The translations under genes were made by a program, and so were the position numbers. A model generated the notes under the pieces. The model made no database searches. It saw only the letters and a program-made list of their open reading frames with translations, and was not told where the DNA came from. 64,000 bases of DNA, taken from positions 47,860 to 111,859 of the forward strand of contig CAMLIL010000003.1 of NCBI GenBank assembly GCA_946480015.1, written 5' to 3'. This document shows, piece by piece, positions 8,381 through 16,335 of the stretch. Source of the stretch: an uncultured Oxalobacteraceae bacterium. Lineage in GTDB: Bacteria; Pseudomonadota; Gammaproteobacteria; Burkholderiales; Burkholderiaceae. How positions within the stretch are numbered: the stretch's first letter is position 1; every line of letters starts with the position of its first letter.

Positions 8381-9075
8381 GCGGCCAACAGCGCATCGAT
8401 CGACAGCGCCGAAAAGTCGTTCGAGATGTGGATCACGTTGTCGAACTGGTCAAACGCGGCGGCCGGCAGGGTTGTCGTGAGCGCGACCGCGCGCATGCCG
8501 GCGCGGCGCGCCGCTTCCACCCCCAGGGGCGCGTCCTCGAACACGATGCAATGCTCGGGCGCGACGCCGCAGCGCTCGGCCGCCAGCAGAAATACGTCGG
8601 GGTTCGGCTTGCCGCGCGCGACATCGGCTGCGCCGACGACGACACCGAAATGGCGCCGCAGGTCCAGTCCATCGAGCGTGAAGTCGATGTTGGCAGTGGG
8701 CGCGGCGCTGGCCACGGCCAGGGCCACGCCGGGTGCCCTGGCCAGCGCGACCAGCTGATCGAAGCCGGCCACGGTCTTGCGGTGCGGTGCGTACAGATCG
8801 CGGTAGAGCGCTTCCTTTTCGCAGATCAGCTGTTCGACCTCGGCGTCCCGAAGGTGCTCGCCAAGATAGGCGCGCATGACCTCGTGGCCGTGACGGCCGG
8901 CCGTGGCAAGGAAGAACGCGTCCGGGTCGATGTCCTGGCCGCGCCGCTGGAAGAACGCGATCCAGGCCGCGGTATGGAAGGACATGTTGTCGACGATGGT
9001 GCCGTCCATGTCGAAGATGAATGCCCGTTTGGGGGACGCCGTCGCTGCGGCTTGGCCGTGAATGTCTGCTGTCAT
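8377..9075 (-). CDS. HAD superfamily hydrolase (beta-phosphoglucomutase-like)
   Basis: 232 aa haloacid dehalogenase-type phosphatase or mutase. The nucleophile motif FDMDGTIVDNMSFH is near the N-terminus, followed by a helical cap. Motif II is VASAAPTANI, motif III lies around RGKPNPDVFL, and motif IV is VFEDAPLGVEAARRAG. This is the PGMB/sugar-phosphatase subgroup. The frame stays open far upstream, but the ATG at 9075 is chosen because the HAD domain begins there and the upstream part is out-of-frame aldehyde dehydrogenase sequence. It ends in an ATGA overlap with the next GMC gene. The substrate is probably a phosphorylated intermediate or side product of the operon. Confidence 0.88.
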   Translation of the reverse strand: MTADIHGQAAATASPKRAFIFDMDGTIVDNMSFHTAAWIAFFQRRGQDIDPDAFFLATAGRHGHEVMRAYLGEHLRDAEVEQLICEKEALYRDLYAPHRKTVAGFDQLVALARAPGVALAVASAAPTANIDFTLDGLDLRRHFGVVVGAADVARGKPNPDVFLLAAERCGVAPEHCIVFEDAPLGVEAARRAGMRAVALTTTLPAAAFDQFDNVIHISNDFSALSIDALLAA

Positions 9076-9131
9076 GATCAGTGTCGGAAAATGGTTGTTG
9101 TCGTTGTCAATCGGGGGCGAAGCGCCGGATG

Positions 9132-10658
9132 CTAATTGCGCGGCAACCACCAGCCGGTTCTCGGCCCCATGTGCAATTGCACGGTCTTGGTTTCGGTATA
9201 GTCCTCGACCGCCTGGCGCCCCAGTTCGCGCCCGACCCCGCTTGCCTTGAAGCCGCCGAACGGCAACTCCGGATAGCCATCGAGGAAGCTGTTGACCCAG
9301 ATGGTGCCGGCATCGATGCGGCGCGCCGCACTCAGGCAGGTATCGATGTCGCGGCTCCAGACCGCCGCCGACAGGCCGTACAGCGTGTCGTTGGCCAGCT
9401 CGATGGCGTGATCCAGATCGCGGAAAGCGAGGATCGCCAGTACCGGTCCGAACACTTCTTCCCGGGCCAGGTCCATCGCCGGCGTGACGCCGCTTAACAC
9501 CGTCGGCTGCAGATAGAAGCCTGCGCTGCCGGCATAGGCGGCCCCGCCCAGGCCGAGCTGCGCTCCGGCCTCGCGTGCCGCTTCGATGCTGCGCACCACG
9601 CCGTCGAGCTGCTGCCGGCTCACCATGGCGCCAACCTTGACCGCCGGATGGAGCGGGTCGCCGACCGGGACCGACGTGGCCCGTTCGATCACCGCCGCCG
9701 TAAACCGTTCGGCGATATCGGCGTGCACCAGGACCCGGCTGCCGCTGTTGCAGCATTGGCCGGCATTGAAATAAACGCCGAACACGACGGCGTCGAGCGC
9801 CGCCTCCCAATCGCAATCGGGGAAAATGATCTGGGGATTCTTGCCGCCCAGTTCCAGCGCCGCCTTCTTCAATTGCCGCCCGGCGCTGGCGCCGATGTCG
9901 CGTCCGACCCGGGTCGAGCCGGTGAACGAAATCATGTCGACCCCGGGATGCTCGACCATGGCCTGGCCCGCGTCAGCGCCGCTACCGGTGACGATATTGA
10001 CGACGCCGGCCGGCAGGCCCGCCGCCAGCAGGATTTCGCCCAGCATCAGGGTGGTGCCGGAAGTCAGTTCGCTCGGCTTGACCACCGCCGTGCAGCCCGC
10101 CGCCAGGGCGAACGGCAGCTTCTGGCACAGGATCCATAAGGGGAAATTCCACGGGGTGATCATGCTGACCACCCCGATCGGCTGGCGCAGTACCAGGCCC
10201 AGCATATCGTCGCCCAGGGTGTTGTAGCTTTCCCCGGCCAGGGTGCGCGCCAGCGCCGCCGCATAACGCCACAGGCCGGCGCACCCGGCCACTTCGGCGC
10301 GTGCCTGCGTCAAGGGCTTGCCCGATTCGAGCGCCTCTTGCAGCGCCAGCGCTTCCAGGCGCGCCTCGATCGCATCGGCCACCTTCAGCAGCAGGGCAGC
10401 CCGCTCGCCCCCCTTCATGCTCGGCCATGGCCCGGAGGAAAATGCGCGTCTGGCCGCCGCGACCGCAAGCTGCACGTCGCCCGCTGCGGCGGCGGCGTAG
10501 CTCGCCACCGGCAACGCGTGCGCCGGGCTGCAGCGCTCGATGCGGCGCCCCTCCTGGGCTTCCTGCCACAGGCCGTCGATCAATAGCCGCCCGTAGTACG
10601 GCGCCGGCAGGCTTGCCGCTTGCGCGAGCGTATAAAGGTTTTGCACTCTGTCGTTCAT
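9132..10658 (-). CDS. Aldehyde dehydrogenase (NAD(P)+-dependent)
   Basis: 508 aa ALDH superfamily enzyme oxidising an aldehyde to its acid. PWNFPLWILCQKLPFALAAG and SFTGSTRVGRDIGA form the cofactor site. The general base is Glu269 in LELGGKNPQIIF, and the catalytic cysteine is Cys303 in FNAGQCCNSGSRV. The end has PFGGFKASGVGRELGRQA. ATG 10658 is preceded by GGAG at good spacing; an earlier in-frame ATG at 10670 would overlap the hydratase stop. The gene begins 1 bp after the enoyl-CoA hydratase gene. Context suggests it makes the acid activated by the CoA-transferase. Confidence 0.93.
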   Translation of the reverse strand: MNDRVQNLYTLAQAASLPAPYYGRLLIDGLWQEAQEGRRIERCSPAHALPVASYAAAAAGDVQLAVAAARRAFSSGPWPSMKGGERAALLLKVADAIEARLEALALQEALESGKPLTQARAEVAGCAGLWRYAAALARTLAGESYNTLGDDMLGLVLRQPIGVVSMITPWNFPLWILCQKLPFALAAGCTAVVKPSELTSGTTLMLGEILLAAGLPAGVVNIVTGSGADAGQAMVEHPGVDMISFTGSTRVGRDIGASAGRQLKKAALELGGKNPQIIFPDCDWEAALDAVVFGVYFNAGQCCNSGSRVLVHADIAERFTAAVIERATSVPVGDPLHPAVKVGAMVSRQQLDGVVRSIEAAREAGAQLGLGGAAYAGSAGFYLQPTVLSGVTPAMDLAREEVFGPVLAILAFRDLDHAIELANDTLYGLSAAVWSRDIDTCLSAARRIDAGTIWVNSFLDGYPELPFGGFKASGVGRELGRQAVEDYTETKTVQLHMGPRTGWWLPRN

Positions 10659-10659
10659 G

Positions 10660-11445
10660 TCATGCTCCATGGTAGATGGGGGGGCGCTTTTCCCGAAAGC
10701 TGGCCAGCCCTTCGGCGGCATCGCGGGTACCGGCGGCAACGGCGCCGGCCAGCGCTTCAAGCGCGGCGGCCGTGCCTTCGCCATTGGCGGCATTGATCAG
10801 CTGCTTGGTCAGTTGCAGCGACACCGGCGCCAGGCGCGCGACCGCGGCGGCCAGCTCCAGCGCGTGGGCCAGCGCATCGCCGGCGGCCGACACCTCGTGC
10901 ACCAGGCCGAGGCGCCACGCTTCGTCCGCGCCGATGCGGCGCCCGGTCAGCGCCAGGTATTTCACGCGGCTGGCGCCGATCAGGCGGGTGAGGCGCTGCG
11001 TGCCGGACCATCCGGGACAGGTGGCGATCGATGCCTCCGGCAAGCCGAACTGCGCGCCCGGGTCGGCGACCCGGATATCGGCCACCGCGGCCAGCTCCAG
11101 GCCGCCGCCGAGCGCATGGCCGTTCAGCGCCGCGATGACCGGCGCGCGCAGATTGGCCCACACATCGAAGACCCGGTGGCCGCGCCGCACCCACCGGCGC
11201 CACATATCGAGCGGCGCGAGCGCGGCCCAGACGGTGATGTCGGCCCCGACACAGAAGGCGCGCGCGCCGTCGCCGGTGAGCACGATGCAGCGCACGTCGT
11301 CGCGGGCGTCGAGTTCGAGCGCGATCCGTTCAAGCGCATCGAGCATGGCCGGGGTGAGCGCATTGAGCTTGTCCGGGCGCGCCAGCCGGACGGTCACGAT
11401 GCCGCCGTTTTCGCCCACGGCGATTCCGTCATGCGCATCAGTCAT
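10660..11445 (-). CDS. Enoyl-CoA hydratase/isomerase family protein
   Basis: 261 aa crotonase-fold protein. NALTPAMLDALERI and the oxyanion-hole segment ALNGHALGGGLELAAVADIR are typical. EASIATCPGWSGTQRLTRLI lies at the catalytic region, with Glu in the usual first catalytic position and a non-standard residue where many hydratases carry the second Glu, so hydratase, lyase or isomerase activity cannot be fixed. It overlaps the CoA-transferase gene by 8 bp and is 1 bp from the aldehyde dehydrogenase gene. The trio resembles CoA-dependent side-chain shortening. Automatic names such as beta-oxidation hydratase should be treated cautiously. Confidence 0.9.
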   Translation of the reverse strand: MTDAHDGIAVGENGGIVTVRLARPDKLNALTPAMLDALERIALELDARDDVRCIVLTGDGARAFCVGADITVWAALAPLDMWRRWVRRGHRVFDVWANLRAPVIAALNGHALGGGLELAAVADIRVADPGAQFGLPEASIATCPGWSGTQRLTRLIGASRVKYLALTGRRIGADEAWRLGLVHEVSAAGDALAHALELAAAVARLAPVSLQLTKQLINAANGEGTAAALEALAGAVAAGTRDAAEGLASFREKRPPIYHGA

Positions 11446-13036
11446 GCGACTCTCCCAGCAAGCGCAGTGTCATCGGCGCCTGGCTGAACAGTGCCGGATC
11501 CATGCTCTTGAGGTTGGCACTGGCCCGCAGCGGGAAGTCCGCCAGCGCCAATACATCGCGCTGCAGATCGACGCCCGGTGCGATCTCGATGACTTCGATG
11601 CCGTCGCCGGTGAGCTGCATGACGCAGCGCTCGGTGACATACAACACCTGCTGGCCGCGCCGGCGCGCCATGGTCCCGCTGAAGGTGACGTGATCGACCG
11701 CTTCGACCAGCTTGCGCGCGCGCCCTTCCTTGACGATGGCGAGCTTTCCGCCTTCCACCTGCAGCGTGGCGCCGGCGGTGAAGAATCCGCAAAACACCAG
11801 CCGCCGCGCATGGGTGGTAATGTCGACGAAGCCGCCGCACCCTGCGGTCAGGTACGGCCGGGCCGGCAGTTTGGACACATTGACGCTGCCGTCGCTGCCG
11901 ATCTGCAGGAACGACAGCAAGGAGACGTCGAAGCCCCCTCCCTGGAAGTAGGTGAATTGCGCCGGCGACGGCATGATCGCGTCGGCATTGGCGGAACAGC
12001 CGAAGGCGAATCCCAGCAGTGGAACGCCGCCCACTGCGCCCTGCTCGATCACCCAGGTGACCTCGCCGTGACGGCCCGCTTCGAGCACGATGCGCGGCAC
12101 GTTGGCCGAAATGCCGAAACCGAGATTGACGGCATTGCCGCTGGCAAGCTCTTGCGCGGCGCGGCGCGCGATCACCTTGTCAGGTCCCCAGTCCATGTGC
12201 GCGAAATCGCCAAGCGGGCGGGCAGTCTCGCCGCTGATGGCCGGGTCGTATAGGGTTTGGGTGGTTTGTGCCTGGTCGGGGTCGATCACGAGGTAGTCGA
12301 TCAGATTGCAGGGAATGTGCACGCGCTGCGGTGCGAGCGAACCGGCCGCCACCACCCGCTTGACCTGGGCGATGACGATGCCGCCGTTGTTGCGCGCGGC
12401 CAGCGCCTGATCGAGTCCGCCGAGACAGGCGCCCTCGTGTTCATAGGACAGGTTGCCGCGCTCGTCCGCCGTGGTCGCGCGGATGATGGCCACGCGTGGC
12501 GCAATGCAGCGGAAATACAGCCATTCGCCGCCGTCGAACTGCAGCTTTTCCACGATCGGCGACTGGGCAGCGCGCGCATTCATCGCGCATCCCTGCAGAT
12601 CGGGGTCGACGAAGGTCCCCAGGCCAACCTTGGTCAGCACACCAGGGCGCTTGGCGGCGGCATCGCGGTGCATGTCGAACAGAATCCCACTGGGAACGTT
12701 GTAGGCCTTGATTTCATTGTCGACGAGCATGCGCCAGATCGCCGGCATCGGTAGCGAGGAGGGACCGCTCGGGTAGGACCCGGCCAGTACGGTATCGATC
12801 AAACCAGGCTGGGCCAGGTGATCGATGCCCTTGATGCCATACATGTCACCGGCCGCGATCGGATGGAGCATCGTCAATGCCTTGGGATGAGCGGCCGCGC
12901 GGAAACGCTGGCCGATCGCCGCGAGCACCAGGTCGGGGCAGCCCAGGCCGCTCGAGGAACTGACGGTGACGACATCGCCGTCCCGAATTAACTCGGCCGC
13001 CTGGCTGGCGCCGATGACTTTCGACTTGGTGCTCAT
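11438..13036 (-). CDS. Family I CoA-transferase (propionate CoA-transferase/YdiF-like)
   Basis: 532 aa single-chain CoA-transferase with fused alpha and beta halves, which moves CoA from a donor such as acetyl-CoA to a short carboxylic acid. The N-terminal half has AAELIRDGDVVTVSSSSGLG. The second half begins around RRAAQELASGNAVNLGFGIS. The catalytic Glu is Glu331 in VIEQGAVGGVPL, matching the active-site glutamate of YdiF-type enzymes. ATG 13036 overlaps the oxidoreductase stop (ATGA). An extended frame to 13072 exists, but its extra residues are not family-like. It supplies the CoA ester for the enoyl-CoA hydratase-like enzyme downstream. Confidence 0.92.
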   Translation of the reverse strand: MSTKSKVIGASQAAELIRDGDVVTVSSSSGLGCPDLVLAAIGQRFRAAAHPKALTMLHPIAAGDMYGIKGIDHLAQPGLIDTVLAGSYPSGPSSLPMPAIWRMLVDNEIKAYNVPSGILFDMHRDAAAKRPGVLTKVGLGTFVDPDLQGCAMNARAAQSPIVEKLQFDGGEWLYFRCIAPRVAIIRATTADERGNLSYEHEGACLGGLDQALAARNNGGIVIAQVKRVVAAGSLAPQRVHIPCNLIDYLVIDPDQAQTTQTLYDPAISGETARPLGDFAHMDWGPDKVIARRAAQELASGNAVNLGFGISANVPRIVLEAGRHGEVTWVIEQGAVGGVPLLGFAFGCSANADAIMPSPAQFTYFQGGGFDVSLLSFLQIGSDGSVNVSKLPARPYLTAGCGGFVDITTHARRLVFCGFFTAGATLQVEGGKLAIVKEGRARKLVEAVDHVTFSGTMARRRGQQVLYVTERCVMQLTGDGIEVIEIAPGVDLQRDVLALADFPLRASANLKSMDPALFSQAPMTLRLLGESHD

Positions 13037-14040
13037 GCCGCCTCCACTGCGACCCGCTGGCCGGTGCGGCAAGCCTGCTGCACTGCGAGCGCAGTTGCCA
13101 GTGAGCGCACCCCGTCCGTGCCGCTGGCCGCGGGCACGCCCTTGCCGTGGATCGCCGCATGAAATGCCGCTACCGATCTGACGTAGAGATTTTCGTGATC
13201 CACCGGGACCGGCGCTTCGCCCTTGGCATTGCGCAAGCGGATTTCACCGATGGCGCGCTGGGTCATCACGTCACGCGCAAAGATCGAACCGTGGGTGCCG
13301 TGCACTTCAAGGCCGGTGTGCGCAAACGGGACATTGAAGGCGTCGTGCACTTGCGCCACCACCCCGCCGCCAAACTCGATCGCCGCCATCACGCCATTTT
13401 CGAGCGCGGCATCGCCCGTCTTGCCGATGGTGGCCGCGGCGACCACGCTGACCGGTTCATCATCCAGGATAAACCGCAAGGTGTCCGCATCGTGCACGGT
13501 GATGTCGAGAATGACGCCGCCACCAGAGGCCGGGCAATGGAGGCGCCACCCCTGCAAATGCGGCGGCAGGTCGACGGCATGGAAAACCCGCGCGTACAAT
13601 GGTTTGCCGATTGCGCCCTCCTTAATCAAACGCCGGATCGTGCGGTGCGTGGCAGCGTTGCGCAGATGGTGGTTCACGCCCATGACCACGCCAGCCTTGG
13701 CGCAGGCGGCAACCATGTGGCGCGCATCGGCCAGATCGAGCGCCAGCGGCTTTTCGCACAACACATGCTTGCCCGCGCCCGCGGCGGCCAAGGTTTGCGG
13801 AAGATGCCATTCGTTGGTCGTGCTGATGTACACGGCATCGGCGTGCGTCTGCGCAAGCGCGGTGCCCAGGTCGGAAAAACTGGCCGGGATCCCAAACTCG
13901 GCGGCAAAGCGCGCGCCGCGCGCGGCATCGCTGCTCACGACGGCGAGAATGTCCCCATCGGCCTGCTGCCGAATCGCATCGACCATCCATTCCCTGGCGA
14001 TCGTACTTGCCCCTACCAAAATCCATCCGATTTTTTTCAT
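13033..14040 (-). CDS. Gfo/Idh/MocA family oxidoreductase
   Basis: 335 aa. NAD(P)-dependent sugar or cyclitol dehydrogenase family. The N-terminal Rossmann motif is IGWILVGASTIAREWMVDAI, a slightly unusual GASTIA in place of the common GxGxxG. EKPLALDLADARHMVAAC carries the conserved EKP motif. GGGVILDITVHDADTLRFIL includes the Asp and His of the catalytic region. ATG 14040 is the first codon of the operon, 21 bp after a perfect 16-bp palindrome. As first gene it probably acts early, on a sugar or polyol-like compound. The substrate is unknown. Confidence 0.92.
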   Translation of the reverse strand: MKKIGWILVGASTIAREWMVDAIRQQADGDILAVVSSDAARGARFAAEFGIPASFSDLGTALAQTHADAVYISTTNEWHLPQTLAAAGAGKHVLCEKPLALDLADARHMVAACAKAGVVMGVNHHLRNAATHRTIRRLIKEGAIGKPLYARVFHAVDLPPHLQGWRLHCPASGGGVILDITVHDADTLRFILDDEPVSVVAAATIGKTGDAALENGVMAAIEFGGGVVAQVHDAFNVPFAHTGLEVHGTHGSIFARDVMTQRAIGEIRLRNAKGEAPVPVDHENLYVRSVAAFHAAIHGKGVPAASGTDGVRSLATALAVQQACRTGQRVAVEAA

Positions 14041-14061
14041 CACTAGCTCGCTTACCGATGC

Positions 14062-14077
14062 ATTGGAACGTTCCAAT
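14062..14077. promoter_or_regulatory. Perfect 16-bp palindrome, probable LacI-family operator
   Basis: ATTGGAACGTTCCAAT is a perfect inverted repeat with the central CG typical of LacI/GalR operators. It lies immediately downstream of the predicted -10 of the minus-strand operon promoter, so a bound repressor would block initiation. The half-site GTTCCAAT recurs at 342-349 ahead of the LacI gene. Confidence 0.75.
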
Positions 14078-14081
14078 TTGC

Positions 14082-14111
14082 ATGCTAAAAGAAATGGTTT
14101 CAAATTGTCAA
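14082..14111 (-). promoter_or_regulatory. Sigma70-type promoter of the ten-gene operon
   Basis: On the minus strand a perfect -35 TTGACA (14111-14106) is followed after 18 bp by TAGCAT (14087-14082) as -10. The predicted start point near 14075 lies inside the 16-bp palindrome. The leader to ATG 14040 is about 35 nt. Confidence 0.6.
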
Positions 14112-14199
14112 GTGGAGCGGCGCAGCTTGCGCCACCCGCCGGCCTCGACAATCAAAACCTGCATTGTTCAGTTAAAAAGCGCCAAATTCTATCGACACC

Positions 14200-14376
14200 T
14201 TACACCGGCCAAGACCGCCCCACCTTCGATTGCAAGCACTTTGAAAGGTATCTGAAAGCAAGATGAAAGTTTCAGGCCATTTTCGGGCATTCATGTCGCT
14301 GCCCAATATCGCTATTTGCGAAACCCTCCCCTAGACTGCCCCCATGTCGAGTGTCACGCCTGGTCCGGCGGACGTA
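14200..14376 (+). repeat. Direct repeat copy 1: duplicated porin promoter region
   Basis: This segment aligns with 17111-17299, with a 12-bp difference near its start. Shared landmarks are TTACACCGGCC, the TGAAAG array, AGTTTCAGGCCATTTTCGGG, CAATATCGCTATTTG, CCTAGACTGC and TCCGGCGGACGTA. Similarity ends at 14376, where the sequence jumps into a fragment of the binding-protein gene. The porin gene itself is missing from this copy. Confidence 0.85.
14231..14269 (+). promoter_or_regulatory. Four hexamers at 11-bp period (copy 1), response-regulator site
   Basis: TGCAAG (14231) is followed by TGAAAG at 14242, 14253 and 14264, exactly 11 bp apart. Helical-turn spaced direct repeats are the usual binding pattern of OmpR/PhoB-family regulators, and such a regulator is encoded at 16332-17009. 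Here the site precedes only a pseudogene. Confidence 0.6.
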
Positions 14377-14815
14377 AGCTTCGCCTACAACGCCGAACTG
14401 CTGGCCAAGAAAAACTGCCGGCTCCGGCCTGCTGGTCGGACCTGATCAAGCCGCAGTACAAGGGCACGACGTTCCGGGCGAAGTGATGCAAGGCTTCCCG
14501 GTCAAGAGCGCCACCCCGTGCGAAGGCACCGGCTACGAAATCGGCTCGATGTCGATCATCAAGGGCGCACGCAACCTGAGCAATGCCAAGAAATTCTACG
14601 ACTGGGCGCTCACCGCCCCGGCGCAGGAACTGGCCGCCGCGGGCAAGCAGTTCCAGCTGCCGTCGAACAAGGATGCCAAGGTAGATCCGCGTGTGCCTGA
14701 CGTCAAGCAAATCAAGATGATCAACTACGACTTCGAAAAATACGGCAAGGCCGCAGAGCGCAAGCGCCCGCTCGAGCGTTGGGAACGCGAGGTCAACGGC
14801 AGCAGCAACTAAGCC
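14377..14815 (+). pseudogene. Decayed copy of the ABC binding-protein gene
   Basis: Remnant of a second copy of the solute-binding protein at 18621-19649. The first part (14377-14464) matches codons around FAWNTELLAKKKLPAPACWS to KPQYKG but lacks one base after the GCCAAGAA run, shifting the frame. About 200 bp are then missing, and the match resumes at 14465 (HDVPGEVMQGFPVKS) and runs to the natural stop at 14812. The last 109 codons stay open and differ from the intact protein at only a few residues. The signal peptide, the N-terminal third and a start context are absent. Confidence 0.85.
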
Positions 14816-14825
14816 GCAGCGCGCT

Positions 14826-14853
14826 GGCGCGGCGCCCTCCACGGCGCCGCGCC
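14826..14853. terminator. GC hairpin after the pseudogene
   Basis: An 11-bp perfect inverted repeat GGCGCGGCGCC with a 6-nt loop, without a T-tract. The same hairpin is found after the intact binding-protein gene at 19663-19690, so it belonged to the duplicated unit. Confidence 0.5.
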
Positions 14854-14916
14854 ATCATCAACACGGGCAATGCGCGCTGCTGTCGATCGAAGCCGGCGGC
14901 ATCGCGATCGTCCTGG

Positions 14917-16335
14917 CTAGCCTTCCGCAACGGGCTCCTCGGCCACCAGGGCAAAGCGCACCCGCGCATCGAGCCCATAGACCTTGCCATCGATGCCGCG
15001 GTTACTCAAGGTCAGCTGCGCCCCCATCGAGTCCGCAATCTCCGCGCAGATGGTCAAGCCCAGCCCGCCACCTTTCGAACTGTGGGTGGCGGCAAACGGC
15101 TCGAACACCCGCAACTCATTCTGATCGGCGATGCCCGCCCCGGAATCCCACACGCACAGCTCGACTCCCTCGTCCAGCATCTTGACCCGTATCCCAAGGC
15201 GCGACTCGGGCGGCGTATGCCGGATCGCGTTATGCAGCAGGTTCGACACCATCTCCTTGGCCATCCAGGCGCGTCCTTCCACCCAGGCGCTGCAGGCGGC
15301 CAGCTCGAAGTCGAGATTCTTATCCGAGATTAACGGCGACAGATCAATGGCGGCCTCCTGCGCGATCACGGCCAGATCGCAACGCTCGCGCGTACCCTTG
15401 CCGCGCATCTGCTCGATGCGCGCCAGCGACAGCAATTGATTGGCCACATTGGTCGCACGGTCGACGGTGGAACTCATTTCGCGCAGCGCCTGCTCGGCCG
15501 GGAAGTCGCCGCGCATGGCCGACTGCAGCTGCATCTTGATCACCGCCAGGGGCGTGCGCAACTGGTGCGAAGCGTTCGCCACAAAGCGCTGCTGCAGGTC
15601 GACCATCTTGTGCAGCCGCCCCATCAGTTCATTGAGCGCGGCCACCACCGGCCGCAGTTCGACCGGCGCCTGGGGCGTATTCAGCGGCGACAGGTCGTCT
15701 TCCTGACGGGCATCCAACTGTTCGCGCAAGCCTTCCAGCGGACGCAAGGCGCGCGTAACGACATGCATGGTCACCGTCGCCACCAGCGCCAGCAGCAAGC
15801 CCTGGCGCAGCATGGTGCCCCACAGGATTTCGCGCGCGGCGCCACGCCGGTATTCCAGCGGCTCGGCGATCTGGATGACGACGTCGTCCTGCGGCAAGCG
15901 CGACCTGGACGGTTGCGCCACGGCGGCAATGCGCACCGGCGCATTGCCGTAGGTGCCTTCATACACTTTCATCAGGGTCGGCACCCACGGCCACTTGCTG
16001 CCGGTACTGCGGTACGAGGCCAGGTCGCGGTCGCCGGCCAGGTAGTTGCCCTTGCGGTCGCAGATCTTGTAAATCATGCGGGTCGAAAAACCCGCCTCAT
16101 ACACTTCCAGGGTGGCGAACGAGACACCCGTGCGCAATTGGCCGTTTTCGATTTCGATCTGGTCGCCCACGGAATAGGCGGTGGTGACGAGCATGCGGTC
16201 GTAGGCGGAATTGGCGGACTCCAGCGCGCGGCCATACAGGTTGACCGCGTCGACGAGGATGAACAGGGCAATCGGCCCGATGATGCCGGCCAGCAGATAA
16301 CTGCGCAGCGAGCGCACATGCCCCGTCGCACTCAT
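14917..16335 (-). CDS. Sensor histidine kinase (TctE-like)
   Basis: 472 aa membrane sensor kinase. One membrane segment lies at about residues 12-33, followed by a periplasmic domain of roughly 140 residues of the two-component sensor kinase N-terminal type, then a second membrane segment at about 176-194. The H box is FVANASHQLRTPLAVIK with phospho-acceptor His257. The ATPase has N box EMVSNLLHNAIRHT, G1 DSGAGIADQNE and G2 GGGLGLTI. ATG 16335 overlaps the response regulator stop by 4 bp. TctDE-type pairs control uptake of carboxylates and other small solutes. Here the neighbours are a porin and an ABC importer. The signal is unknown. Confidence 0.92.
   Translation of the reverse strand: MSATGHVRSLRSYLLAGIIGPIALFILVDAVNLYGRALESANSAYDRMLVTTAYSVGDQIEIENGQLRTGVSFATLEVYEAGFSTRMIYKICDRKGNYLAGDRDLASYRSTGSKWPWVPTLMKVYEGTYGNAPVRIAAVAQPSRSRLPQDDVVIQIAEPLEYRRGAAREILWGTMLRQGLLLALVATVTMHVVTRALRPLEGLREQLDARQEDDLSPLNTPQAPVELRPVVAALNELMGRLHKMVDLQQRFVANASHQLRTPLAVIKMQLQSAMRGDFPAEQALREMSSTVDRATNVANQLLSLARIEQMRGKGTRERCDLAVIAQEAAIDLSPLISDKNLDFELAACSAWVEGRAWMAKEMVSNLLHNAIRHTPPESRLGIRVKMLDEGVELCVWDSGAGIADQNELRVFEPFAATHSSKGGGLGLTICAEIADSMGAQLTLSNRGIDGKVYGLDARVRFALVAEEPVAEG

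Noticed and set aside
9076..9816. N-terminal extension of the HAD phosphatase frame into the aldehyde dehydrogenase gene
   Set aside because: The extension is out-of-frame ALDH sequence; the HAD fold begins right after ATG 9075.
14354..14842. Minus-strand frame over the binding-protein relic
   Set aside because: The + strand matches the intact gene at 18621-19649 base for base over long stretches; the minus frame has no support.
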